Below are positions 12,033 through 23,377 of a stretch of 64,000 nucleotides of DNA, piece after piece. The position numbers and the translations under genes are program-made. The stretch lies in contig JAJEKV010000001.1 of the NCBI GenBank assembly GCA_021234155.1, positions 19,119,382 to 19,183,381 of the forward strand, in the 5' to 3' direction. The notes under the pieces are model-generated. The model did no database searches, was not told the DNA's origin, and saw only the letters and a list, made by a program, of their open reading frames with translations. Every line of letters starts with the position of its first letter. The first letter of the stretch is position 1. The DNA is from Isoetes taiwanensis. Taxonomy: Eukaryota; Streptophyta; Lycopodiopsida; Isoetales; Isoetaceae.

Positions 12033-12350
12033 TGCGCTTATTTTTTTTTTTTTTTGATGCAAGATATTTTGATTTTATTAAACCGAAAAAAAAAGGGGTT
12101 ACAAGACCTTATTGGAGTGGCTCCACAATAGGCCAGATATAAACTTAGAGTACAATGGTCTACCCATTAGTCCAAGACTAAACATCCCAGGACAATTGCC
12201 ATTCCTTCAGCTGGAGGAAAGGAAAAGAATTCTGTATGATTTGAAGTTGAAGCCATTTGAAGCACCCAACCGCAAGAAGCAAGCACATGAAGAGCACCAA
12301 GGCGCAAATATCATCCTACGCGTTAACTAGGCATGGACAATGCGCTTATT
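12033..12350 (-). mobile_element. 5'-truncated LINE 3' end, antisense, with 10-bp TSD
   Basis: TGCGCTTATT occurs at 12,033-12,042, followed at once by a poly(T) run, and again at 12,341-12,350. Read on the minus strand this is a roughly 300-bp insert ending in poly(A) and flanked by a 10-bp direct repeat, the signature of a 5'-truncated LINE or LINE-mobilised transcript. The plus-strand open frame inside (12,112-12,330) is probably chance. Confidence 0.7.
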
Positions 12351-12890
12351 ACATAGATAGATGAGATATTTTCATTGCATAATTTTTTAACTTGATTAAT
12401 AAAATAAAAAATAAAAATGTTTTAAAGAGATTTAAGGATTAGCTTTTATTTTCATATTAAAAAGGGAATCTTCAAATAAAATTTCTTTTGCTCCTACTGA
12501 ATGATTTTCTCTCGTTTAATATGCAGCCTTGTTAATGAAGAAGACTATATATTTTTGGAGCCAACCTGCTAGGTTTGCCAACCGAATTATTCGTTTACTA
12601 CTTTGAGTTGAATAGCATCTATTTATAAGATACTTAATGGGATGTTTTCAACTTTTGTTGCAGGCTATAGATGGAAAGAATATTTCCATCATTATGCCAA
12701 ATCAAAGACCCCCAATTTTCCTTGACAAGACCTCCATGCAAATCACAATGGTGCACATCGAATACGAACAACCATTGGCCTCAAGGCCTTCACATTTGGA
12801 TTCCAAACACACATGATTAAAAAACATAGTATTAAAGCACAAACACAGGTCTGTACATCCATTTACACATAAAACAGCCACAGAAAATGC
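12351..12890. other. AT-rich non-coding stretch
   Basis: No coding signal or recognisable repeat ends were seen in this roughly 540-bp stretch. Confidence 0.4.
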
Positions 12891-12893
12891 TAT

Positions 12894-13790
12894 CTACTCC
12901 TCCGCCTTTCTCTCGCTGGAAGAAGCTAAGGCAGGATCGTGACGGTGACATGTGGCCTCCAGCTCTCGGAGCTCCTTCAAGAGGAGCGCTCTACAAAGAT
13001 TGAGGTGAGAATGAAGAGCACCCTTCTCGAGCATTCCATGAGCCTGCAAGGTGTCCCAAGCATTCTCTATACGGTCTAGTGTGTGGGACAACGCTTCATG
13101 CAGTTCCTGTACGGCCATGCATACCTCTCTCATAGCCTCCTTTGCCTCTCCTAAATCCAACATGAAATGCTGCATCCCAATAGCGCTTCCTTCTCTTTCC
13201 TACATAGGAATCACACCTGGCTGGCTGCTGAATAGGGCCATACTCACATCTGTGTATGTACAACGCTCAGGCCCCAACATTATTCTCCATGCTGCTTGCA
13301 CTCTTTCCCAGGAAATGTAGGCTAAGTCGTTGGGAAGTACCCATGAACTGCACAATCTAAATTTCCATGTCTGCAACATGCACTTGACGGTATGGATCAG
13401 TGATGTTGTTCTAAATCTGCCCACGTGATAAAGCTATAAGTGGAAGCTAGGAGGTTTCTATTATCTAGCATAATAAGGTGCTTGACCTCACCAGCACCAT
13501 AAAACGCACATACAGCTCCTTCCCATATTGATCTGCTCCGCTGTTACATTATGCAAGTGCATTTTGAAGTGAACTTTGCCCATGTCTTTCAGGCAATACC
13601 CCACAATGCCTTCAAAACAATGCAACTTACTTCCACGGAGTGCCTTACAAAGGATCATAGCACCTTCAGGCTTATTCTGATTCCATCCCAGGAAGTTCTT
13701 GATTCCCACGTTTACGCTGGAAGACATCTTCGCATCCAACCGCATCACAGATTGGACGTGCAAATGATCAAGGGAGGAACCACCTTTCTA
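12894..13790 (-). pseudogene. HUH-endonuclease Rep-like protein, decayed
   Basis: On the minus strand the frame upstream of 13,763 reads LDHLHVQSV, a His-hydrophobic-His (HUH) motif at 13,752-13,769. About 50 residues later comes GYCLKDMGK, which matches the YCxKD form of Rep motif III that holds the catalytic tyrosine. These two motifs in this order are typical of HUH replication initiators of CRESS-DNA viruses and of Rep-encoding eukaryotic transposons. The same frame continues downstream (13,200-13,424 and 12,894-13,175) with stops between. A one-base frame change near 13,490 recovers GEVKHLIMLDNRNLLAS. No helicase motif was seen. The C-terminal segment is helical (QELHEALSHTLDRIEN). The identification rests on two short motifs, so the family assignment is tentative; the gene is clearly broken. 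Confidence 0.5.
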
Positions 13791-13799
13791 GAGCCACAA

Positions 13800-14690
13800 C
13801 TCTAGCTATACAATTTTGTTTCAAGGGCTCGATCATCCCATCACACAGTGCCAAGGGCACAGAAAGGGAATTCACGCCTGGCCATGGGTAGAGACATCTT
13901 CCAGACCTTCGCCTTTAGTCTTGCATCCCGCCTAAGTAACATTCTGCGCCGATTTCAAACACACACCACACAACTGTAACCTGCTTCCCGCTAGACCTGC
14001 TTCCTGCCTGCACTACTGCAAAAGCAAGAGAAAAACAGAGGCAGACATGAAGCCAGAAGCCTCACCTGAACGCTTCATGCTGCAGCGACGATCGGGGGGA
14101 TGCACACAGCCTTGCTGAAACAGCTGGCATGCGCTTCAGCAGGGACCATCGTGTCCCCACTTCCATTCCTTCCCAATTTTTCACGCAATGTTTCCCTCTT
14201 CGAATCATTTCAAAACCACGAACTCAGCCTAGCCCCAAATAGCAGTAGCTCAACAAAATCAAGAAGCAGCTCAAACCCTGCAAAATATATGATGTTGCAT
14301 ACAATACAAATAGGAATCATATTCCAAACCATTGCAAGAAATCCCTTTCCCAATATTAAATAAATTGTGCAAACTTAAGCATGTGTGTAGTCGGATAAAG
14401 CACTTACAACTACTAAAATTTACTATGGTATGACAATGTAATATCCATGTCCTAAAAAAATGTACAAGTAATCAAGATTATGGAGGGCAATGGATGATGT
14501 GGTACGGAGTACCAATATGGACATGAGAAATAGAGTTTCTATGAAATATATCCGAGAGTTCCCTAGAGTCAAGTATTAAGAGATGTGAAAAGGTTACAAA
14601 GATCAATATACAGCAACAACATGGGTTTTATAATCATTTGAGAAACAAAGTGTCTATGAGGTACACAAAACACCAACATTGATAAAACTC
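13800..14690. other. Non-coding stretch downstream of the IRG-like gene
   Basis: No convincing gene. The part nearest 14,690 probably includes the 3' untranslated region of the minus-strand IRG-like gene. Confidence 0.4.
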
Positions 14691-14691
14691 A

Positions 14692-16016
14692 TTACTTGAG
14701 TGTCCAACTGACATACACATGTTCACCAAGGTAGCCAAGCAACATGCAAACATGATCACAGAGATAGAGCAATCGATCTTCAGCAAGATCGATCTCGTGT
14801 TCAATCTTTTTCTTATGTCGGGCGAGGGCGCGCCAGGGCGCGATCTCGTCTTTGACCTGCTGAATTGAATCTCTGGCTGCTGCAGCTTCTGCTATTCTAA
14901 CACCACTTTCCACGTCCAAATCTGGCTGCTGCTGCTGCTCCTCCTGCAGTATTTTTTCCACCATGCTCAGATGAACCTCAAACATCTTCACCAGCTCGTC
15001 GATCTGCTTCAGATCGAACTTGGGCCGCGCGAAAACCTTCACAAATCCATCCACCAGCCTATCCATCACAGAACCATTCACCACCGGATCTCCTGCAGCA
15101 TCAAACTGGTTCTTGGACATGCCCTTGCTTAGAAATCCCCGACTTAAAAATGACCCCCGATTTGCAGCCACCTTTTGTAGCTGCTCGATTCTTTTTCTTG
15201 CAGCATCAAGCTCCTCCTCTGCATTTTTCTTTTCCCTAGAAAGCTCATCGATTTGTTTTCTCAGATGACCCACCTCCGCTGCAGCATCTGGATATTTAAT
15301 CTCATCAAGGAAAAAACGCGGCTTGATTGAGGCGTATAGATATTCCATTAACAGATCTTCATCCATAAATCTCAACCCATTTTCATTGGCGATTTTTATG
15401 GCAGATGAATCTGGTTTGGAGCCTAAAATGGCGCAGGGGATGTTCCATTTCTTTGCCAGATGAGCAATTTCAACATTCATTTCTGCATATCTGGAAGAAA
15501 TTAGAATAATACAGTCGAATGCAAAGAGCTTATCATCCATGAAAGCAGAGCTTCTCGATCGTATGCCGGCCTCTGGGAATTCCCAAAAAATTAGATAGGG
15601 AAAATGCTTGGATCTATATCGTATAATTCCGTCTATAAAATCTGATTTGTCTATCCGTGCAGCTCCTGCAGCAGAATTTTATATTTTTTCTTAGACTAGC
15701 CCACTTGATGCAACAGCAAATCTATGCTAGGTCTACAGAAAATCTATATGCTAACAGAAATCTTACCACCCAACTCCAGGAAATTGTTCACGAAATTGGA
15801 TCTGCCATCGCCCCTGTTGCCATACACTGCAATATTGAGATAATTCTCGTAATCAATTCCGAAATCAGCTCTAGCTCTCCAGAGGATGTCATCAAGGTCG
15901 ATCTGTTCAGCAATTTCTTGTGGTTTTCGGATGGATATGGGTTGATCGGGTTTCTTTTTCAGTAGTTCGACGATATGACTCGGCATACTTACTTGGAGCT
16001 TGTTGGGATTTGCCAT
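14692..16016 (-). CDS. IRG-like (immunity-related GTPase-like) protein, two exons, 407 aa
   Basis: Exon 1 is 16,016-15,767 and exon 2 is 15,665-14,692, with a 101-bp GT-AG intron (donor GTAAGA, acceptor CTGCAG). Joining them gives an uninterrupted 407-codon frame, close to the usual length of IRG proteins. Exon 1 ends with NIAVYGNRGDGRSNFVNNF, aligning with the IRG P-loop (GxxGxGKS), but the catalytic lysine is arginine. Exon 2 has WEFPEAG where the family has a WDLPG-type G3 motif, then FDCIILISSRYAE and GSKPDSS (a G4-like SKxD). The C-terminal half is a charged coiled coil and helices. IRG proteins act on vesicle or pathogen membranes in animals; plant roles are not established. The altered G1 and G3 suggest a weak or dead GTPase. 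The start is the ATG after an in-frame GTG at 16,019. It looks like the most intact host gene here. Confidence 0.72.
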
Positions 16017-16351
16017 CACAGTTTCAGATTAACGGCAACGGAAAATTGGCAGGAATTCAAATTCATTCAATCGGTTCATGTCCACTTAGTCTGTCTTTCT
16101 AATCTATAATCTGATGTACTTAATCTAATAATTTAACCTCTAACCACACGTTCATCCACGTATTTCTCCAGCTTAAACCTGCCCCTTGGAGAATATAACA
16201 TGAAGTGTTCGTGCAGCCACCATTATCAACCTACAAAACGACAATTTATACCATGTAACAAATATGGACAAACAAAATGACATTTCACTACGAAGGAAAC
16301 CACATAATAGATGAGAAAGAACATCTTTCTTTCTTTTTTACTTCGCTTTTG

Positions 16352-16376
16352 GGTGTAAATTTGATATTGGTACCCA
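16352..16376 (+). repeat. Left terminal inverted repeat (25 bp)
   Basis: Identical over 25 bases to the reverse complement of 27,040-27,064; it ends TGGTACCCA. Confidence 0.8.
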
Positions 16377-16906
16377 ATTTTGAGCGAAAGCACCAAGCAC
16401 TTGAAGCACCTAAAATTCGAGTAGCCATAATACATAGAATCTCGCAGATTGCCTCGGGTTTCGCCTTTTTGCTTACGGCTTTCCCTTTTTCAACCCAAAT
16501 TTTGAATTCCCTGTTTTTAAAGCTCCTCCAACGAAATCAATTTTTCCTTTTCATCCTTGATCAATCCAATCGGCATGGCAAGCGATTCTGAGCGAGGAAT
16601 TCATAGACATTCACGGTTTGGCGGGGAGAAGGAATTGACCATCTTTGAGACAGAAATGGCTTGAACAAAATGTAACAGATGCGCAATGGTACTCAGTTTG
16701 GCAAGAAGCACCAAACAATAAGATGAAACTTCTTATGGTCCAGCCTCGGCTCAAGGAAAAATTGAATACATTGTTGAAGAAGCTATATCAAACAGAAAAC
16801 ATTCCCAACAATGAAGTAAGAAAGCAGGTAGCTTATGCTTTTGCTTGGGAGAATTGTGACTCGGCTGCTGCAAATCCTGAAAATCATAAGATCAACTAGT
16901 AATGGT

Positions 16907-16923
16907 GCCCAGCGTTGCTGGGC
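16907..16923 (-). other. Helitron 3'-terminal hairpin
   Basis: GCCCAGC-GTT-GCTGGGC is a perfect stem, seven bases from the CTAG terminus; it is the presumed transposition stop signal. Confidence 0.85.
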
Positions 16924-18594
16924 ATAAGTTGGGAGTGCGTAAATGTTTTGGTCGCAATGAGAAAATCATGCAGTAATAATCCTTTTTTTATTATAACATA
17001 AACTTTTCAAAGGTTCAACATTGTTTAAAAGAAAACCTAGCTCCTTCATGTTAGATAGTGTTGTATGGAGTTACCCATGTAACCTCTGAAGGACCTTGTT
17101 GTTGCTCTTCAGCGTATTTCTCTTTGGTGTGAAGACAACCTTGTCGTATAGCAGGTGCCGTCTTCCTCATTTTTTCCTTACCGAATATGATGTCAATCAA
17201 GTCGTCTTCATAGATGCGTGCTTGTTCCTCATGCTAAGCCATGTCTCCTTGCTCCTCCTTGAGTGTTGGAAGCTAGCTTAAGGTGGTGAATTTATAGCAT
17301 AAGAGGGCCCTAAAGGCCACGTCCAAATAGGCAAAAGGTTAAAGGATTTGCCTTTTTTACCAAGCGCCTTTTGTCCCCTTCCCCTCTTTGATAGAACTAA
17401 TCTGAGCCCCTCACGTCCCTCGCTTTTATATAGAACTAATCTGGATTCTAGATTCGAGGGGTCATCCTCACCGTCCAAATTAGGAAGGGTGAATGCTCAA
17501 TCAAACAGGAGAGATAGGGCGCAAACTAAGTATTTATGTTTACATCTTTATAAAAAGGAACCAAACTTGGACATTATGCATGTTTGTTTTCCCCTTCTCT
17601 ATTTTTTTGTTGTTGGTATTCCCTATAATCGTGTCACACTCTCTGAAGTATCATCTCATGAATGAGCCTCCTTCGGGATTTTCAAGCTAGCATATGAGTT
17701 CAGGACACTTGAAAAGGTGGTTTTGTCAGGTTTTATATCTTTCTGTTGCATCTTCTCAAAATAAATCAAGTATAAGCATTAGACAACTGAATGAAGACAT
17801 TACATGCCTCCACCAAGCGTCCATGTATGGCATACATTTGAATCATGCTACTTCCAATGGCATCATTCCATCTTAATCCTTGGCATCATTCCAGCTTAAT
17901 CCTCATCTAATAACCGTGGATTATCCTTCCCTCTTCATTTGCTGCTATATTGGTGCAAGCTTTCATGACCATAACGAATATAGGTTCATTTGGGTACATG
18001 GTTGCTAGGTGCATTTATAAAGCAATTTAAGGCCAATTGACCATCTCCATGCTGTGCATGTCCTACAATAATGGCATTCCATGACACCATGCAATATAGC
18101 TTGGCTGTGGAATTTTTAAAAAATGGTGAATGCTTCATGAAGACTACCGAACATGCAATACATATGAACTATGGAGCTGGCAGCCCTCACATTTGAATTC
18201 AGTTTACTTCTAATAATATGTTCATGAATCAACTTCCCTTCTTCTATCTAGCACACCACTTGAGAATGCCCAGAAAAGTGGTTGCATTTGGCTTAAAAAT
18301 GTTTCCTGCTGCATCTTCTCAAAAATTTATACAGCAAAATAATCTTTTCCATTACATGCTAGAATTAGTACATTTAGAGCATTTAGAGCACGTTGCAAGC
18401 CACTTTGCCTTTGCGCAACAATCAGGAATTGGACCACCAGATGCAACCTAAGGCACCGTAGCAAACCCAATGCTGCAGGTTCGACATCAGTCTCAAATCT
18501 GGCTCACTGGAAATGCTAAGGAAATTTGCTGCTACAGTAGAGGAGCATAACTTATAGAGCCTTTAAATGTCTCTCTGCATCCTGCAACTATACT

Positions 18595-18720
18595 GTTGAT
18601 AATGTGCATGTGCATGCAGACGACAACTTCTGGGCACAAAGGTTTTTCCATTTACTGTTAATAATGTGCATGTGCATGCAGACGACAACTTCTGGGCACA
18701 AAGGTTTTTCCATTGACTGG
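18595..18720 (+). repeat. Tandem duplication, 62-bp unit, two copies
   Basis: A unit containing AATGTGCATGTGCATGCAGA and CTTCTGGGCACAAAGG starts at 18,601 and again at 18,663, nearly identical. A diverged dispersed copy of its left flank (TTTAGAGCCTTTAAATG ...) lies at 19,047-19,115. All are inside the Helitron. Confidence 0.85.
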
Positions 18721-19007
18721 GAAAAAAGGCATCTCAGGAAGTTGTTGTGCTGGACCTGGTGCAATTTACAAATTCTTGTAAGATACACAACTTCAACTTA
18801 TTATCCAGCATGTGTAGTGCTAGAACATCCATGTTTTAGCTAACATACCAATAGGATCTGAAGAGTGAACTATAATTGCATCATAAGTTCCAGTTCGTGA
18901 TGAAGTAACAACTGCAATCCCTGATATACCTGAGCAATACAAAAGGGTTTCTTGTTTCAACATAGTTCTTTTAATTAAGGGGAGATCTTGCTAAAAAATG
19001 GCATTCA

Positions 19008-19184
<177 letters not shown>

Positions 19185-19384
19185 TCAGATAGGATAAAAT
19201 GATAAGTGTTGACAAATTTAAAGGCACAAAAGAACAAATAAAATTCAATACCCTTTTTGGGTTAGAAATTAAGCAGAAAGGAAGATGAATTATCATCTCT
19301 TGGTATGAGCATTAGTCTCTCTCTCACCTGGTACTAAAACTTCTCCATAGGTTGCTGACTGTGAATGCAAAGAGACGCAGTAGA

Positions 19385-20650
19385 TGAACTTTTCAGGCCG
19401 TGCGCCATCCTTCCAGGTATAGAGTAGCTCTTAAGAATGGCCTGTGTTTCAGAAAAAGCATCTTTTTGTCAACACCTTTAAGATCTATAAATCAAATATT
19501 GCAAAATTTGGCTACTGCAAAACGACCTTAACCTCAGTCTCCAATTCAATCTTGTTCTGCATTTTCTCCACTCAGAAAACTCTACGGAAGCAGAAAGACT
19601 TCGAAGGCAAAAAAAACTCGGCTGTGGCTTCCTGATGCAAGAGGCCGAGCTTCCTCCACATAGGCTGAACTTTCCAAATGAAATTCCCGATGGAAGAGGC
19701 AGAGCGTAAAATAAATAAGCGGTTCAAATGGACCTTTGCCCCCTTAAAAAAGCAATCATAAAAAGTAAACGTTCATTGAAGATGCAAAAGGAGCATAGAC
19801 CTTTTGTTTCTGCAACGAATGTTCTGCAATAGATGATGAAAAAAGCAGACAGTAATCTTTTGTCTCTGCAGTGGAAGTTGTAGAGTAGTTTTGGAATGGA
19901 CAATGAAAAAAGCAGACAGTATTATTCCATGTGCAAAAGCTTCACTATAAAATTGCTCATATGCCATGTTCCTCTTACAGCATGATCTAGATGGTTCATC
20001 TCACAGCACCATTCTCGAATTCCAAGTGCAGTCTCAAAAAATATTCAAAATCAAAGGATGTATTTCCTTGCATTTAAGCAAGAGAGGATAGGATCTACAG
20101 ATAATAGCTTGCTGCTTGTGATTAGAACAATAATGCATCATTAGACATTAAACACAAATGGTTTTTGAGCATGGTATAAGAACAACCTGAGCAATAACCC
20201 ATCAACTGGTGACACTTTGCAGTGAAATATTAGATATCTTCTACCACTGGCATGTGAAGAATATACAGCAGTTCGGTTAGCCAATCAGCATCTGTTTGTA
20301 ATTCCAACCATATTATGAGCTAAGCATAAAGAATATACAGACACACTCAACCAATATACCTCGTCTACCCGGAACCATGTACGAAATGAAATTTTCAAGC
20401 TGTGCACCATCCTTTCCAAGTATAAAGTAGCTCTTAAGAATAGCCTGAGTTTCAGAAAAAGCATCTTTCTGTCAACACCTTTAACATCTACCAATCTAAT
20501 ACTGATTCCACCCAGAAAACTCTACGGAAGCAGAAAGATTTCGAAGGCAAAAAAAACTCGGCTGTGGCTTCCTGATGCAAGAGGCCGAGCTTCCTCCACA
20601 GGGGCTGAACTTTCCAAACGGAATTCCCGATGGAAGAGGCCGAGCTTCTT
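19385..20650 (+). repeat. Direct duplication within the Helitron (about 1 kb apart)
   Basis: Segments at 19,400-19,490 and 19,560-19,690 recur at 20,390-20,480 and 20,505-20,645 with few changes, sharing for example CTCTTAAGAAT and TCTACGGAAGCAGAAAGA. The spacing differs by about 63 bases between the two blocks because the first copy carries extra sequence at about 19,495-19,560. This suggests duplication of a captured segment. Confidence 0.85.
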
Positions 20651-23377
20651 CCACAGAGGCAAAGCTCCTGCGATCTTTGGGAAGCCATCGATCCTTTCTA
20701 ACCCTAGGATGCCTTCATAAGAAACCACACCCGATCTAGGGCGTGATCTGGACCGTCGCGTGATCTAAATCAAATCTGAGCCATCCGATCTAGGGCGACA
20801 TTCACGACAGACAAACACTAAAATTTTATTATATAGGATTGGGCGTCTTTTGGAGCTCAAATTATGAAGTACAGAAGTTGCAGGTCAAAGGGGAGGGAAG
20901 TTGCAAGTTCAAGCAAAGGTACTCCTACCCAAAACTCTAAATTAGACCAGTCTGCTTTGATAGAGAATTTTGAGTTGATCAAATTAAATGCAAACAAACT
21001 TGAGAATGAGAGGGCAGAAATGTTTGAAGAGGTGCAGGCAATTGATGTCAATTTAGCTGTTGAAGCTAAATCCAATTCAAAATTTACTGTTGAGTTAGAA
21101 GAGAGCTTGAGATGTCTCTCACTATGGAGATATATTATATGCAGAGACTCGAGAAGCTTATCACATCTGCAGATCAGGAAACAAGTATTTTGAGGAAGCA
21201 AAAGTTAGAAGATAAGATAAAAGACAAGGATGAAAGAATTTCAGAATTGAGAGGGTACCTTAACCATTTGACAGAACTGAAGCATGTGACTTCCACACCT
21301 TTCTGCATCAACACTATAAGGAGAACACTACCAGGGCTTTGCAATTTTGGTACTTGCTGTTTGTGTGGCCTAACTTTCCATGACAGTTACAAATTGTCAT
21401 TGACCTTATTTTGTGATCATGAATACCATCTAGCATGTGCAGCTTTATTGAAGGAAGGTAAGTGCAAGGTATGTGATGTGTCCATTCATCCAGATTTATA
21501 TATTGAACTGGGCATGACAGCAGAATTTCCTAAAGTAATAGATGTGCCACAACGAAAAGGCTCTTGAGAAGATGCAAAGACATGTAGATGAGAGTCCTCT
21601 AAATCAACATGGTACACCTGCTAAGACTGTTAGTGAAGCAGATACAGGAAATGCACAACAATTGTTAATGGACCAATTAATGATGAGTCCTAGGAAGATC
21701 TTGAGTCCTAGGAAGATCTTAAGGAGAAAAGCTGTAGGTCGAAAGATAATTACTGAAGAAGCTTCCATTGCAAGTCCTGAGGATAAGGAACTCGGGCGAC
21801 AAGGATGCAGGTGACAATGAGGAGGTAGAGAGTACACCTGTTAGAGAGAAGAGGGCAGCAACCAAGAGGAAAAGTGCAGGTACTGAAATGGGAAACAAGA
21901 AGAAAGCAAAGAACACAGAATCAGCTAAGAAAGCAAGTAAGAAAGGAAAGAATACTGAATCAGTTGTGAAGAGGAAATACAATTTCAGGAGGAGGGCACT
22001 TGATAAGGACTTGGAAAAGGCTGATACAGAGCAGGTAAACTTGGAATCTGAAGAAGCTGCAGTGCAAGCAAACTCTGCTACAGGGCCACCAGTAACTGAA
22101 GAATTGGTAGATGCACGAATTGAAGAGGATGAAGAAATATTTGAAGATGCCCGAAATGACATGGCATCTCAGGTGGCTTCTGACAAGACTACAGGTAACA
22201 AAGCTGAGAGATTGAAAGCAATGATAGAGTGTCTGATGGGCAATGATAATGTGTCTATTAAGAATTTCTATTAGCTAATGTTTTAATGCTCAGGTACACT
22301 TGTATTGGAAGAAGAAATTGAGCATGTTGAGAAATTGAACACTCAATTGAATCTTGTACCATACAGGTTAATATAATGGAATTTTGAAGTTGTGTTTTTA
22401 TTTAATAAGTGTCCTTTATGTTTACTTTATGTTTTTTGACTGATAGGTGTACAGGACAGTCCTCTATGAAGAGGAAACTGCTCATATTAGATGTTAATGG
22501 TGTTCTAGTTAAGACTTATCATAGGGACAGTCCAGTGCATGTGGACAATAGCCTGTACATCACAAAAACAAGCAGAAAACTAGTTGTGGTAAGGCCTAAT
22601 GCACGAGAATTCCTGAAAGAAGCAATGACTCATTTTGATATAGCCATTTGGTCTTCTATGAACCAGCACAATGTGAATGAAGTTCTAGATGTGATAGCAC
22701 CAATCATTAGACGAGACTTTGTATTCATATGGGATCAGTCTAAGTGCTTGGAGATGCCATTTAGATGGCCAATTCAGTCTTCAAAACCATTGTACATGAA
22801 GCCTCTGTCAAGAGTTGTGATTGACTACCCACAATATGATGGTCACGATATTGTTGGATGATAGCATTCACAAAACTTTTGCTTCTCCACCATTCACATC
22901 TCTCTTGATACCATCCTTCACACTTGATCCAGATGATACTATGTTGGACAAATACATGCAGGTGCTTAAAGATGTTTCTCAGGTTGAAGACTTCACACAA
23001 ATTCTGAAAAGCAAACTCCAGACCAGAAGATTACACAGAGGAAGCACTTGACATTTTGGATACAATTGCAGAGCAACAATTGGGAGAGGAGACATCAGCA
23101 CTGGTGAAGATTTATTGCAATGGTCAACTACAATGGCTAAGGGAGACTTATCCACTTTCAGAAAACAGTGAAAAGGTACAAAAGTTTCTTGACATGTAGG
23201 TCAGTGCTTGTAATTTTTCATTGCAAATGTACAGGCCACAATACATGAGGCTTTACAAGCCACAATTTTGATGTACAAATTTTGATATAAATATAAATCT
23301 TCAGTTTACAATGCTTAAATCAAGTATGAATGTTTTAAATCATTATCTCTTGCATACAGCTTTTTTGATTTGTAACT

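Noticed and set aside
14100-14363. Plus-strand ORF of 87 codons
   Set aside because: No motif, and it lies in the likely 3' region of the opposite-strand IRG-like gene.
16277-16591. Plus-strand 104-codon ORF over the left inverted repeat
   Set aside because: It runs through the TIR and subterminal motifs; the gene's own ATG at 16,575 is in a different frame.
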